Source: Heliocybe sulcata (lineage: Eukaryota > Basidiomycota > Agaricomycetes > Gloeophyllales > Gloeophyllaceae). From it: DNA of 64,000 bases. A model generated the notes under the pieces. The model searched no databases. It was given only the letters and a program-made list of their open reading frames with translations, and had not been told where the DNA came from. A program made the translations under genes and the position numbers. Positions 1 to 12,186 of the stretch are shown here, in pieces. The stretch is taken from assembly GCA_004369045.1 (NCBI GenBank), contig ML213508.1, positions 1,045,395-1,109,394 on the forward strand, given 5' to 3'. Position 1 is the stretch's first letter; each line of letters begins with the position of its first letter.

Positions 1-908
1 ACTGCTGCTTCTTGAGCTCAATATTTGTAAGCTGAGAACTTAGTTCATACATTATATCCTTAGTAACGTTATCGATGTGAACATCAGTACTTCATCCATG
101 AACATGACCCACTTCGTACAATGCCACCCAAGCACTTCAAATAGGTTTGATGAGGGTAATGGAGAGACTAAGCGAGGAGGTACCGTTCAAAATGCTTGCA
201 TTTGTGGCTCAGATAAGGGATTTCGGTTATACCCGAGCTGAGACCAATCACATTTTAAGCTTTGTGGCTTGTGGCAATGCGAGACGCTGTTCAACGACTC
301 CCGGCGCGCGACGCATAAATACCGAGAGTCCAAGATCCTGCGTCTTTATCTCCCATCATCATGTCGACAAATGTGGCCAACTTCCACAGCTCACTCTCCT
401 TGCGCACCGATCAGAATTGCAACTTCCAAAGGGTAGAGGTTAATGCGCCGTTGTACCGGAAGAGATTTTACTACCTGCTAAGCATAGGCTTCAGACCAGA
501 TAACCATTCGAATGCGCCCTATTGGAAGTACTTTGGCGCCGACAAGAAGAGAGCCAAGGGGAAGAGCCAAGTTATATTGCGGTAAGATCGGTGGACTTGG
601 TACTTACTGCTGCGGTGGATAGGCGCATGAACCAGGTATCGATCCAACGCATGAAGGCGGACTCTTACCAGAAGTCTGACAGGGCGCATATAAGCCCATA
701 CAAAAGTTATAGAAAGATCGAAACTTCCTCGCGGTGCCTTCATTCGATGAATCTGATCCGCTTGGAATGACTGAGTCTGCTGTCGCCAGTATCCATTGCC
801 GGCACGTTCTCATAGTCTTGCCAGTGGTACACTGTCCTCGTTTCCTTTCATGCCTTCCAATACTTTACCTCTAATATCTACTGTTCTGGTCATGGTTCCA
901 TCGAACGC
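1..908. other. Left-edge stretch without a recognised gene
   Basis: No family was recognised on either strand. A TATA-like CATAAATA near 313 lies about 45 bases before an ATG at 361 on the plus strand. That ATG opens 74 codons starting MSTNVANFHSSLSLRTD, which could be a first exon or chance. The right part is probably the 3' flank of the O-methyltransferase gene that ends at 909. Confidence 0.4.
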
Positions 909-2826
909 TTAGGCTTCCGGGTCGACTTCCACCTCGGTTACATGCACATATGCCCTTTGAACCCGCTACTTATCAGTGCTGCACACTAACTACAAGCCGG
1001 CAACGCAGACTTACCTCGTCGTGGTAACTCTTCTGATCTTCATTCCCGCCATGCTTACCATATTCTCCATGCTCGCGTATGTACGCTCGAATGCTGATCG
1101 AGAAGGACTGAGATACGTGATATGATCCAGGCTCAAGGTACGTTACTCACAGTTGCATAGCGCTATCAGACAGATATTGACCTGATGTGCGATTCTCCGG
1201 TTCATGCCAAAATCCTGCGGCACGAATGGCGGCGGCTGTACAGGGGTATAACGGGTCTGTCCTTCTAAGGCGGTGAGTGACTGTCTCGCATTCGGTCCTT
1301 CACTGTTCACAAGGACCGGCGGGATGATTGGATCTATAATGAGCATCCGGCTCTGTAATGAAAGAGGGTTCTTCATGTCACGCGGGTCAACGGGCAGGAT
1401 GGATACGGACCTTCCCGTCCTCCAAGCACTCCCGAATATTTCTGAGTATTTTGGCACCTTCTTCGTCGGACCAATCATGCAAGACTTCCATTGACAGCTG
1501 TTCAGGCTTGCCGCTAGAAATCAGGGGAGATGCTACGCACCCTTCTGCATCACGAAGATATAGCTGCCCTTGCCTTTCCGCTTATTAGCCTCGAAAAAGT
1601 TCTGTTCCTCGAATTTCACTCTGTCTGAGAGGCCATTCGAAGAAATATATTTTTCGGCGGCCTGCCGTGTCGCTGGCAGATCTTGCACTATGAATCGCTT
1701 GATCTCTGGATGACTGGTACTTCGATCAGTAGATGTCTGTGTGTCAAAGGCCTGGTACGTACGCTTCGGCCAGGGAGCAGCACAACGTCCCTTGGCCCCC
1801 TCCGACATCTACTATTGCATCTTTATCTTTAACCAAGTCTACCCAAGGAACATCGTACGCGACACCGTTATCGGAGGCGATGCCGTATCCTCCCATCCTA
1901 ATTATGAATTGCATGCTTACGTCTCTACTACACTCAGTCAGGGGTAGTACGTACCCTAGCGCGAACTTCTGTGCCTCTCCCGGCTTCTTCTCCAGCCAAC
2001 TATATGGTCCGAAAAACGGTAACTCGCTTCCAGAATAGAGGTTCCAGCCTGTTTTATCGGGGTTCCTCGACATCCGGAAACCCTCGTCGGGGTGAGTCAT
2101 GGCTTCCGGTAATTTGCTGATGCAATTTGACATGTAATAGTTCCTGAAATCATGCTTGTCTCAGCGGATATGGCCCGTCTCCCAGGGCTCTTACATGTTC
2201 TTGGCTGCGTAGAAGCCCTTCGAGCCCGCTTTGAGAGTGTGGCTCCGGCGATTGTTGGCGAAATAATCCGGTTTCGTCTCACGGAACCAACCCGCATTTG
2301 CGAGGAGTCGTAGAACACTCTCTACATGAAGGCATAAATATTTCGCGGAGAAGTATCAGTATTGCGGAAACGCTACCCTCACCGAGTTTGACTGGGTCAG
2401 TCTTTGTCTTCTCCGCAATGACCCGTATCTCCTCTCCAGCCTCTGGGTCCGCAGCATCTTCCAGGACCTCGCGCAAGCCTATCTCCGTCACTAGTCGCAG
2501 ACCCTGTATCTCGCCCTCTGCTAGACAGGCCGATGCGAGAGCCTCAAAAGGGCTTTCTAAGAGAAGCTTCAAGCGATCCTATTCGATGTATGGGAACGCA
2601 TACGAAGTTTGAAAGCAGTGATGGGACTCACCAAACTGCCTATGGCCAACCTCCGTGCTTCATACATCAAAGGCGGTGCCACATATGATGGGTCATCTAT
2701 GAGATGCGGCTTGGATGTCATCGACGAAGGTTCCGAGAAACCTTGTCTATAGAGCTCGGCTTTGAAGACGTCTATAGAAGTTGTCAGTGTCTCGAGGAGG
2801 CTGGAAATCTCGGATACAGTCGACAT
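909..2826 (-). CDS. SAM-dependent O-methyltransferase (plant/fungal COMT-like)
   Basis: Probably transfers a methyl group from S-adenosylmethionine to a hydroxyl of a small aromatic or polyketide-type metabolite; the substrate cannot be read from sequence. The ATG at 2826 gives MSTVSEISSLLETLTTS. A winged-helix-like dimerisation segment follows (LRLLANAGWFRETKPDYF). Next come the SAM-binding glycine motif VDVGGGQGTL, the acidic turn FIVQDLP and the catalytic segment VLHDWSDEEGAKILRNIRE, whose His should be the general base. The last exons read NSFERTYASMENMVSMAG, KIRRVTTTR and AYVHVTEVEVDPEA before the stop. About seven short introns are needed, for example the donor after AAGAACAT and acceptor before GAACTATTAC near 2,150-2,210. 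With them joined the enzyme looks complete, roughly 430-450 residues. The family is often found in secondary-metabolite loci, but no core synthase is visible nearby. A methyltransferase is well supported; the substrate is unknown. Confidence 0.88.
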
Positions 2827-2847
2827 GGTCCCGCGCTGTGACACGGA

Positions 2848-4460
2848 CTAAAAATGCGGTCCATAGGGAATCGCAGTAGTTATACCCGGCCACGGAGCGG
2901 CGCGAAAGAAGTTAGCTTTATCTGTGCTCCGATCCCGCGGAGAAGTGAGAATCGGATGTTGCGGAGTGTATATTCTTGCGAACCCGAGCAAGAAATCTTG
3001 TTTCTGTCTCACGGTGCGGAACAAAGACTCCAAGAAGGATACTACTGTGCAAGCGGCGAACCCGTTCCGGCTGCAGGTGACATGTAGGTAGGTCCAATAG
3101 TCACGGGCTTGGCTGCCGTGGCCAAGTCCTGGGTCTGAGCACCCTCTGCCGCCTTCCTGGTACACGAGAGTACGTGTTGTAAAATGGGGAAGGCTCAGCT
3201 ATGTCCTTATTACGCTGGCGATGGACGTACCTTCTGAGCATCGCATTCAATGCAGGTGAAGACATCTGTTTGCCATTATGATGCAACATGCCAGAATCGA
3301 AAGGCCTTACTTGAGGCACACTCACCCGGGAATTTGTGGTCCGTCTTGCTCGCTCCAGACGTCAGCTACAATTGCACATGGGTTACTTGACCCTTAGTTG
3401 GGAAGCAAGTATCTGCTGAGCATGAGTAGCTCCTATCGGTTACGATGCCCATGGTCAAGTTTCTACTGGGATAAGGGTTGATTCAAAGTACATACATAAG
3501 TGGGTAGTTCCGACAGCGTGTGTAAACATGTTGAAAACTTCGTATGTCGTTTCTTGGCACTTGGTATAAAAACCTTGCCAAAAGTGGTCGTGAGTAGCCG
3601 GTGAGGGCGACAACACCGTCTCGGTAGAGCGTGCCTTCTCTCGCCGCCAGTCCATACCCATCTCAATTGCATGAGCTGTAGTACAAAACGCCATAGCATA
3701 TGAGGCAAAGTCAAAAGATGTGGTGGATGTAGCGGCGACCTACTGCGTGAGGGCCCATTTGTGCTGTTCCCGCTTTCTGCCATAGAAAATCAACCGTCAA
3801 GTCAAAAGAATGCCAAGCTGTTTATCGGAAGACCGCACGCTTGCACGTTCGGGCGCCAGTTCCATTCAGTAGACGTCAATACCGGGAGCAAAGCAGCACG
3901 GGCTGTTCTCGTCTTCCGGACGCAGTTTCCGCACACGTCGATTCCTGCATAGCTGCACACCTGTGAAAATATCATGTACCAGCCATCGACAACGACTACG
4001 TGATGCATTCCAGCATCGATTACTTCAACGACCCAGCCCTGTCGCTCGAGAATAAATTCGGACCGCGGGATACACACCTCGAGCGGCATAATGCGCCCCA
4101 TAGTGCCCCATAATAGGCTCTGATGTGCCACATCATGCCGCTCGTGTTCGGGTCACGTCCAATCCTAGTCCAGGTGGGCATGGCTCAGCTTGATGATCGG
4201 TACGCAGGTACTGGGTATCCGCTCAGTATTGCGTTCACGCTCGTTGGCAATGCCAATGTCCCGTTCTGGGAGCATTTTTCGATCAACACATTGGCAGCGG
4301 ACGCTGCGCCTTTCGCCAGTGCAGACACAGAATCCAGTTCTGCTTTTGTCTGATCGAGGGCAATCGATACCTCTTGCTGTGGTGGCTGGGCGCATAGCTA
4401 GATGTGACTCGCCCTACCGTTCGCGAAGGAGTGATGTATCATGTCACCCAGGTCTCCCCT
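2848..4460 (-). other. Possible unrecognised or decayed multi-exon gene upstream of the O-methyltransferase
   Basis: Several minus-strand segments have a coding look but no family was recognised. One around 4200-4395 reads QEVSIALDQTKAELDSVSAL and continues through TLALPTSVNAILSGYPVPAY. Others are ERQGWVVEVIDAGMHHVVVV near 4000, AFCTTAHAIEMGMDWRREKA near 3650 and LVYQEGGRGCSDPGLGHGS near 3160. They lie in different frames, and I could not join them through convincing introns into one protein. The stretch could be a gene with many introns, a broken gene, or partly chance. No function is proposed. Confidence 0.25.
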
Positions 4461-4817
4461 GTGTACCCAGCCAGTGAATAACAATGCTCACAAAATATAC
4501 GCTCTTTTGTCTTGCTTCAGAAGCAGAAATATAGGTGAGAACTCGTTCCACATTATAGTCACTCTATTTCGGCTGTGTATTGTCGATGGTGAGATTGGGT
4601 TACCCTGCTGTTGTAACCTGAAGGTGCCGCCTACAAGTCAATGTTCAACCAGTCGCCAACCGAGAAATCCCGGGCGCTAATTGGGCGCTAAGCAGATACT
4701 CGACAGTATCGCTTATGTAAGCTAATTAATCGATTGTAAAGTGCTGCAGTACTTTCATTCGAGTCATCCAGGCTACCTTATCTTCCACTCCCAATAGTTG
4801 TCCATCCAAAGGCTAGA

Positions 4818-6561
4818 ATGACGCTAGACGTGCTTCAATTTATTGACAACAAGGGTGGAAATGCAGAGGAGATCCGCGAGTCGCAAAGGAGGCGGGGACT
4901 CTCCGTAGAGCTGGTGGACGAAGTGATCCAGATGTACGCCGACTGGGTAAAACGTGAGTAACAATGTCAATAGTCTTACCTGCGTACTGACACGAAGAAC
5001 AGTCGACTATGAGGCCGGCCAGCTCAGCAAAAAGTCAAACGCCGTCCAGAAAGACATCGCGGCCAAGAAGAAAGTTTGTCCTGTGCTGCTCCTGCGCTCT
5101 GTTGACAGCAATCCGACGCAGGACCCATCTCTCCTTGACAGGCGAAAGAGAACGCGGACGAGCTGGTGGCCTCGAAGAAGGAGATTGATGCGCAGGTCGA
5201 CGCGAAGCGGAAGGAGGCAAAGGACTTTGAGGCGACGATGCGTCAGAAGGCTTCGACAGTAGGGAACATTGTCGCGAAGGATGTGCCCACCAGTTTAACA
5301 GAGGTGCCTTGCTACGTGTCTCTCGGGCCGCTGTGTATTGACACGATAGCAGGACGATAATGTCACGCTGAAAACATGGCATCCCGAAGGCCCAAACGCT
5401 CAAGTTGAGAAGAAGACTGACATCATGCCCCATCACGAAGTGCTTTTACGTCTGGATGCTATGGATCTCGAGCGGGGTACGTTTCCACCGTCTCGCGCGT
5501 CATTTCGCTTTCGTTGAGGCTCTGTCCAGGTGCTAAGATCGCCGGGCACCGAGGCTATTTCCTCACAAATGACGGTATCGATCTCAACCAGGCGATGATC
5601 TCGTATGGCTTGGACTTCCTTCGGAAGAAGGGTTACAAGAAAGTACAGCCTCCGTTCTTCATGAATAAGGACGTTATGGCAAAAACGGCCCAGCTTGATC
5701 AATTCGACGAAGAATTGTACAAGGTGCGTCTCATTGGATTATACCGTAACTTTCTACCCGCTGATTCCTTGTAGGTTATCGCGGCCGAGGACGAGAAATA
5801 CCTGATTGCTACCTCGGAACAACCCATCTCAGCCTTCCACTCAGACGAATGGTTCGAAGACCCTAAAACCCAGCTCCCCCTCAAATACGCCGGCTACTCG
5901 ACATGTTTCCGCAAAGAAGCAGGCTCCGCCGGGCGCGACATGTGGGGCATCTTCCGCGTACATCAATTCGAAAAGGTCGAGCAGTTCTGCCTGACTGCGC
6001 CGGAGAAGAGCTGGGAGGTGTTCGACACGATGATCGGCGCCAGTGAGGGGTTCTACCAGAGCCTCGGGATACCGTATCGTGTCGTCGCCATTGTGTCCGG
6101 TGCGCTCAACTTGGCGGCGAGCAAGAAGTATGACCTGGAGGCGTGGTTCCCCTTCCAGGGAGCGTACAAGGAGCTTGTGTCGTGTTCGAATTGTACAGAT
6201 TATCGTGAGTTGCTCCTGCGATACTTCAGTTTCTTGTGAACTGACGGTACTCGCAGAGAGCCGACGGCTTGAAGTCCGGTGCGGCTTGAAGAGCAAAGAC
6301 CAGACACGCAAGATCTACGTGCACATGTTAAATGGAACGCTCTGCGCCACGGAACGTGCCTTGTGCTGTCTCGTCGAGAACTATCAGACGAAAGACGTAT
6401 GTAAATAAGGCACGCTGTCCGCTCACCATGCTCACCTATGCGTTGTTCAAACCTTCTAGGGTCTAGTCATCCCTGAGCCCCTGCGGCCATACATGCAGGG
6501 CCGCGACTTCCTGCCTTTCGTCAAGGAACTTCCGAAGGGCTACAAGAGTAAACAGGCATAA
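4818..6561 (+). CDS. Cytosolic seryl-tRNA synthetase
   Basis: Charges tRNA-Ser with serine in the cytosol. Eight exons join cleanly: 4818-4953, 5003-5073, 5142-5303, 5353-5476, 5530-5723, 5775-6204, 6257-6396 and 6460-6561. They total 1,359 nt and give 452 residues, the usual size for a eukaryotic cytosolic enzyme. The N-terminus ([20 protein letters not shown]) starts the tRNA-binding domain, followed by the antiparallel coiled-coil arm (about residues 40-110, rich in Lys, Glu and Ala). The class II core has motif 2 at [20 protein letters not shown] and motif 3 around [20 protein letters not shown]. The serine-pocket region reads [19 protein letters not shown]. The C-terminal tail is short and basic ([12 protein letters not shown]). 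No mitochondrial presequence is seen. It is a housekeeping gene and is complete. The yeast equivalent is SES1. Confidence 0.97.
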
Positions 6562-7730
6562 GTCTTATGCTGGGGTAGCAGTACAATAGTTGTAGGTTTT
6601 GGTAGTATTTATGGGATAGATGATCCATTCGTGTTCCCAGTGTGCATAGCTGCTTCGGTATGGTCGTCGGTCGTCGCGTATCTCTCTGCGCCGTGCAGGA
6701 ATTTTGATAAGATCTGGTTGAATACCTACCTCAAATCGAGCGGGCCTACCGCGCTTGTGACCAGGCGGCATGACGTCGCAACGTCCGCGTATGCGGAGCG
6801 CTCGGGAGACTAGCCTTCTTCATACTGTGGATGTTACAGGAGCAGTAGTGGCGCTCACAGTGTGGCTAACTTGCGAAGGTTAGACTTGAAGACGAGTAAT
6901 TAGTATCTTTTCTGGAAGGACGGATGCTATGAATACGTCAACAGCAAACAAACTCTGGATAATATCGTCGCATGGAATGTCGATGAAGGTTGTGAGAGAG
7001 CTCAACTAAAGCCTGAAGGTAACACCATGCCACCCGGTAGTCTCGGTGTCGCATATATGTTGAGCATGCTGCGACATGGCATCGGGAACGCTGCCCAGTA
7101 AAAGAAGAGAAGACGATCATCATCTGAGGTTGCCTGTGACCGCATGCTGTGATCTCTGCGTACGCCAGAAATCGTGGGTTTTGGATATTGAATGCCGGGC
7201 GCGATCTGAGTTGGACAATAAGCCCCTTCCAGTCGTGCAGATCTGACGTCCATAAAGATAGCCAGGACCGTGAGGGTCATTACGGCAGAGTCGTTATCTT
7301 GACTGAAACGGAGTGGCTTCGTTTTTTGCTATAGCTGAAGCGATGAAGGATTTTCACAGGTGAGCTGTATCTGTAGCTGATCAAACGCACGTCACGGGTC
7401 ATTACATTGTCGGGTCAAATGGGACAGGAGCATACCTCGTCGGACAGCCGCTGCACAATTTGTTGGCCATGTGCATATTGATCATCTTTTTCAGTGACAG
7501 ATGGCTCGGACGCCATGATACCTGTATGGCAATGTGTCAGTGAAACCGGCAGAGATAATATATACTGGCTATTTAATAACCAGTCGAGTTGCAGGTCTAG
7601 GGAATCATTACGCCTCGACATGGTGTTCATGGTCGATGTAAAGAGGTTCGTATTCTCAGTCCGGCGCAGCTCATGCAATGGAGTGCTCCGGGAGCGCCGA
7701 CATCCCGGATCAATCGGACATGTAGCACCC
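6562..7730. other. Intergenic stretch with a possible short minus-strand exon pair
   Basis: No family was recognised. On the minus strand an ATG at 7518 opens MASEPSVTEKDDQYAHGQQI followed by VQRLSDE and a good GT donor. Across a short gap a fitting acceptor is followed by AIAKNEATPFQS. A hydrophobic stretch (MTLTVLAIFMDV) follows in another frame near 7270. This may be a small gene lying just downstream of the hAT-like element, but its end could not be placed. Confidence 0.25.
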
Positions 7731-7738
7731 AGGACCGG

Positions 7739-8817
7739 TAGTGTTGCCGCAGCGCCAGCGCCAGGGCCACCCCAGCGCGATTCGAGTGCGCGCTGGGTCA
7801 CCTCAGTGCCACGCTACCCTACGTAGCAGCGCCGCTGGCCTTAGCTGATCTCTATTACGGATTATGCCGAGAGGTGAACTACTCTAACGAAGTCTGCACT
7901 AAGTACTACAGTTGAATATTAGAGTCCTCGATATCTTCGTTGAGGGCCCTGACAACAAGTCCACAAGGCCATTGTCCATCAAATCTTTGAAATGCCTTCA
8001 AAACAACATCAGAAAGGCGGCCCCGGCATCCGGCATCTATTTCAGCCCCAGAAGAGAAGGCGCGTTCGGACGGGACTGACGATACTTAAGCTGGAAGGAC
8101 GCGTCAAGGACCACTCGGAACAATATCGGGTAAATCTCCTCATGCTCCTGCAGAGTAGTGTCAGTCAAATGACTGGGACGAAGTGCGTGCAATACAACGA
8201 GACTTACATCCCAGAATGCTGTTTACAAGATCCAAACCGGCATGATTCTCATACTCAATGAGGCTGACTTCGATGCAACTCTGAGTCTGCAGCTCCTGCT
8301 CCAATGCAGGGCAGTCCCGCACATCCAGGTTCTTTTCCTTTTCCCGAGCATCAAGCATCCGAGAAGATAGCCGGATGATGTTAGCAAGACATTCCGGTAT
8401 GCAGCTGAACAGGCTGTTGAGAATATACATATGTTAAGTTCCGAGAAGATTGCCCATGCAGCAGTGTTGCCGGCAAATCTTGAGAATATTAATATTCATA
8501 GCAGTAGTGTCGGCCTGGGGACAAGTGCAGTTTGGGCCTGCCTCGGCCGCAGCAGCACAGAATATAGATAGAAAGAAGTCATTATACATTTATATTACAA
8601 AAAGACGCAGGGAAAGACTAGAGTGGAGGCCCATTACGGCATAAAACAAAGCGACGACGCGCCAGCCACCAGTGGCGGATGAACACGTGATCGCAACCAG
8701 CGCCACTCTGGAGCCGACCAGGGTGCTGCAGGGTCACTCTGTCAGCAGGCAGAGTTGCCACTCTGGGAGCCAGCGGCAGCGCAACTCCAAGCTCACCCTG
8801 GCGCTGCGGCAACACTA
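7739..8817. mobile_element. hAT-like DNA transposon, probably non-autonomous (1,079 bp)
   Basis: The ends are perfect inverted repeats of 20 bases: TAGTGTTGCCGCAGCGCCAG at 7739-7758 and its reverse complement at 8798-8817. They are flanked by an exact 8-base target duplication, AGGACCGG, at 7731-7738 and 8818-8825. An 8-bp duplication and a (C/T)AGTGTTG terminus are hallmarks of the hAT superfamily. Inside, the longest open stretches are under 100 codons and none shows a BED finger or hATC dimerisation domain, so the copy is probably a deletion derivative moved by a transposase encoded elsewhere. Subterminal parts are GC-rich with repeated CAGCGCCA-type words. The intact duplication and perfect ends point to a fairly recent insertion. 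Confidence 0.88.
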
Positions 8818-8825
8818 AGGACCGG

Positions 8826-9587
8826 CCATCACTGTGGTCTCTGGACTCCGGGTTCGGCATTCCGAATTCCAGATTTTCTGCCGCTTCCAACGATCTGAAA
8901 CGTAAAGAAACAATATTCGTGTTCCTCGTACGCGTTCTTCTCCTTCTCCATGCCACTGAGGTATAGCTGGCTTCAAGCAGAAATCGCAAGCATTTCTCTA
9001 CTCTAGAACCGCAACATTTGGTTAACGGCCGTCTTGATGTCGACGTCGACGGTAGCAACCCTCGACCGAGGGTCTCCAGAAATCACAAGGAGCCGACCCG
9101 AGCCATTATTAAATTCTCATGCCTCCGTGTCACTTGCTGGGCTCTCCAAATAGAAGCAGAAGTGCGCGACTTATTCGTTATTGCGCACGGCGAATTACCC
9201 TTCCATACCGCGAGAACCCTCGGCATATTCCCCCCGGATGCAGTGAGATCACGTTTGACCTGGTGTACGATCCAACGGTACCTTCTATGAATCTCACCAT
9301 TGTGTCGGCCACGATCTACTGCCCGGTATAGACATCCCATCAAATCGGTCCTGTGGCGAGGGCATTAATCACGGCTGTGCCATTTTCGTGATCGCAGGCT
9401 CCACATTGCAGCAGTATGGGAAGACTAATCCCGTCAAAAGCCTAGAGCCCGGTGAGTTGCGGAAAGCAACCTTAACTTACTCACTGACCTGCGTTAGAGC
9501 GGCCTACACCCGTCTATAATAACACACTCCTTCTAATACACACAAACGCCCACTCGCTCCTTCAATCTCTCTTCTCTGTATATACTG
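8826..9587. other. Stretch between the hAT-like element and the acyltransferase gene
   Basis: No gene was recognised. On the minus strand an open frame runs from about 9058 into the right end of the hAT-like element (RSLEAAENLEFGMPNPESRD just before it). The plus side near 9300-9580 is the upstream region of the acyltransferase, with pyrimidine-rich sequence and TATATA at about 9580, only a few bases before the start codon. Confidence 0.35.
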
Positions 9588-11568
9588 ATGGCGCAGTTGG
9601 GTGCGTCCGCAAGCACGTCGCAAGTCGAGCCGCAATGGGCATGGGAAGAGCCTATCCAGGCGTACAGCCGGTACGTGCTCTCTACGACCTGAGCACGACT
9701 CCGCACCAATACGGTCTCGCAGGCCGCTTTTAGGCTCTGAGCTAGTCAAGGAGAGAATGCATGCGTTTAGCGATGGGTGAGTTATAACTGAAAGTGTCCA
9801 GGTCACGCGACCTTATACGAGATGGCAGAGCTCCGGAGCCGTGCCATGGATTCACGTTTCAGACCTCATACGACCCTGAGGATATCGTGTCCCGCCTCCA
9901 CTTTGCTCTGTCCAACCTCCGGTACGTATCCCGACCTGCCAGGCGGGCGCTGACTCATTTGGAGCAGATTCATTGCGCCACTAGTAGCAGCAACCATCGA
10001 GGACCACCACGACACGTCTGGGAAGCGTGTATGGGTTTACAGATCGCCATCGAGCGAGCGAGACGCGCAACAATGGGTCCAGGACACGCTGATAGTGCAC
10101 AACACTGAATGCTCGGATGAAGACTTCATCGCCTGGACCAACCAGACCCGTCTGCCATTAGAAGACGGTCGCTTTACCAGAGTCTTCCAATGCCATCTCC
10201 TCGTCCGCGAATCCGGAATCTACTCGTTATTCATCCACGCGAGCCATGCGCTCCTAGACCCCAAAGCAACCATCGCCGTCTTCCGCGACCTCTTCGACTA
10301 CATGACCCGTCGCCCATCGTCCGATCCCCTACCATGGGGCGAAGAGTGGCGAAACCTGCCCGCAGGCCCCATCACCTGCACTGGCGGCGTGCGACCAGGC
10401 GCAGACCTCGAGGTGCCCACATTGTTACACCAGGCGGCGTCACTAGTGACACGAGACAAAGTAATTGTCCTATTGTCTTCGGTGTTTATTCAGAACTCAT
10501 ACAAAGTTTCCCTGCCAGCCGCCAGAAGCCCTGCAGGCGCAGAGAACCGAAATCTCCCAGCAAGGCCTGCCCGTGCGCGTGCACAGCGTCATCCCGGCGG
10601 CCAAGTTCAGCGCGCTCAAAACCCGCCTCACGCAACTGGAATTATCAGTCACCGTCCTTCTCGAAGCGGCCTTCGTACTCACGGTATTCGCCAACAATGC
10701 ACGGAATGGCAGCCTATCAGAGGACGCGTATGCACTACTGGATATGACCATGTACGTGCCCTCTCGCACTGCCACCCCAGATAGAGCTGATCACCTGCGC
10801 ACCCAGGATCGCCCTTAATCCTCTATTTATCCCACCACATAATTCGCCCAGCCGCGTGGGCGCAAGCTTAGCCTACACACCCTTACTAATCGACTTCAAG
10901 GACGTCCCGAAAGACGCAGCGTCCTGCGAGGCGTTGATTTCTGTCATGCGCAGCTTGCAGGCGCAGTACCGAAGATGGGTCTCCAGCCCGCACCTCCCTT
11001 TCCTATCCTACCAAATGATGATGCCGACCAATCCGAACCCGTCCGCCCTCGTCATCGCCGATATGGGTGTCATCGAGGACAGCATCCCGACGCTGTGGCC
11101 GCGGAACGCGAGGATGCCCACCGTCGAGCTGCTCGAGATGTCGCTCGGGCACCGGCTCGCGGCATTCCCTCGTCCGTAAGTATCTCTGTCTAATGCCCTT
11201 TGGACCAAACACTAAGTAGGTCGATAGCGTTGCTCATGCATGGTCGCTGAACAAAGAACTGCATGTCCAAATTGCAGTAAGTCCGATATCTTTTCCTTTC
11301 GTCCAGTCGTCTTACACCATGCCAGGCGAGCGACGTCTGGGACCGATCTGTCCTAGCCGACTTCCTCCAAGAGTCCCTGGACCTCGCCCTCCTCATCACA
11401 GAGGACATCCCACCAGTGCCCAAGCCGCCCGCCGCGCCCGTCTACAGCTGCGCCGTAGAACACGCCACATCAAGCGCCAACGATTCTCGACAGAGCCTCG
11501 CCCGCGGGCTGGTGAGCAACTGGGGCAAACGCATCGGGAAGTTCCTCGGGCTGCATCGCGTAGTATAG
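9588..11568 (+). CDS. HxxxD-type acyltransferase / condensation-domain-like enzyme
   Basis: Probably a CoA-dependent acyltransferase of the alcohol O-acetyltransferase/condensation-domain superfamily acting on a small metabolite. The ATG at 9588 gives MAQLGASASTSQVEPQWAWE; exon 1 ends at 9670. Exons then continue through RPLLGSELVKERMHAFSDG, a 53-nt intron, APEPCHGFTFQTSYDPED and FIAPLVAATIEDHHDTSGKR. The catalytic motif lies in SLFIHASHALLDPKATIAVF, where HALLD fits HxxxD and its first His would be the base. Downstream blocks are GLPVRVHSVIPAAKFSALK, LNPLFIPPHNSPSRVGASLA and WDRSVLADFLQESLDLALLI; the protein ends KRIGKFLGLHRVV. The length, about 480-500 residues, suits one stand-alone domain without carrier or adenylation domains. 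It sits in the same accessory region as the O-methyltransferase, but clustering with it is only a guess. Confidence 0.72.
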
Positions 11569-12186
11569 TATTTATTCTTCCCTCCTTCTTGGTTTATTCT
11601 ACCAGCCGCTCATTCACTCGTACACTCGAGTCCAGTGTTCATTGTATTCTAGCTGCTGTCGAACACACACTCCCGGACTTTGCCGCATCCCAACCCCCTG
11701 TGTCATCGCTTTGCATTTATCATGTACTACACTTTGTTCCCTAGGGTTAGGTTAGCATCAGCTTCCTTGTCCGACTCGGGCTTGATGCGGAATGAATCCT
11801 GTCTCCGAGATCCAAATGTCCAAGAGAAGAGCGCCCACGAAGAGAGCAGGGTCTTCCCGCCATCCACTCATCCCAGGCGGCTGTACATTTCCGGAATAAA
11901 CGCTGAGGGCAGTCGCGGAAGTAAATGTTCAAGAGAGGGACCGAGCGCATGTTGCAGCATCGGTTCATGTCAACGGTTTGCCTTTCTGCATCACGGGGGA
12001 CATGAAATCCAACATCTCGCCGTTCAATATTCAATGATCGTGACGAGTAATACATCCTTCTAGATCACCAACCAAATCCCTAATCCCCAGACCTAATCAG
12101 CAGCCACTTCTCACCTCCACGAGATACTTTCCCCTAAACACGTATGAACACCTCTCACCTCTTATCCATCAAAGCCGAGAGCCTCG
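11569..12186. other. Convergent intergenic stretch
   Basis: 3' flanks of the acyltransferase (+) and the hydrolase (-). No gene was recognised. A short telomere-like run TAGGGTTAGGTTAG lies at about 11742-11755. Confidence 0.4.

Noticed and set aside
9777-9801. 25-nt intron in the acyltransferase gene
   Set aside because: Too short for fungal splicing. Using the next acceptor gives a normal 53-nt intron and a better match to the family.
11742-11755. Telomere-like TAGGGTTAGGTTAG
   Set aside because: Only about two imperfect units inside gene-dense DNA; too short to call an interstitial telomere or subtelomeric boundary.
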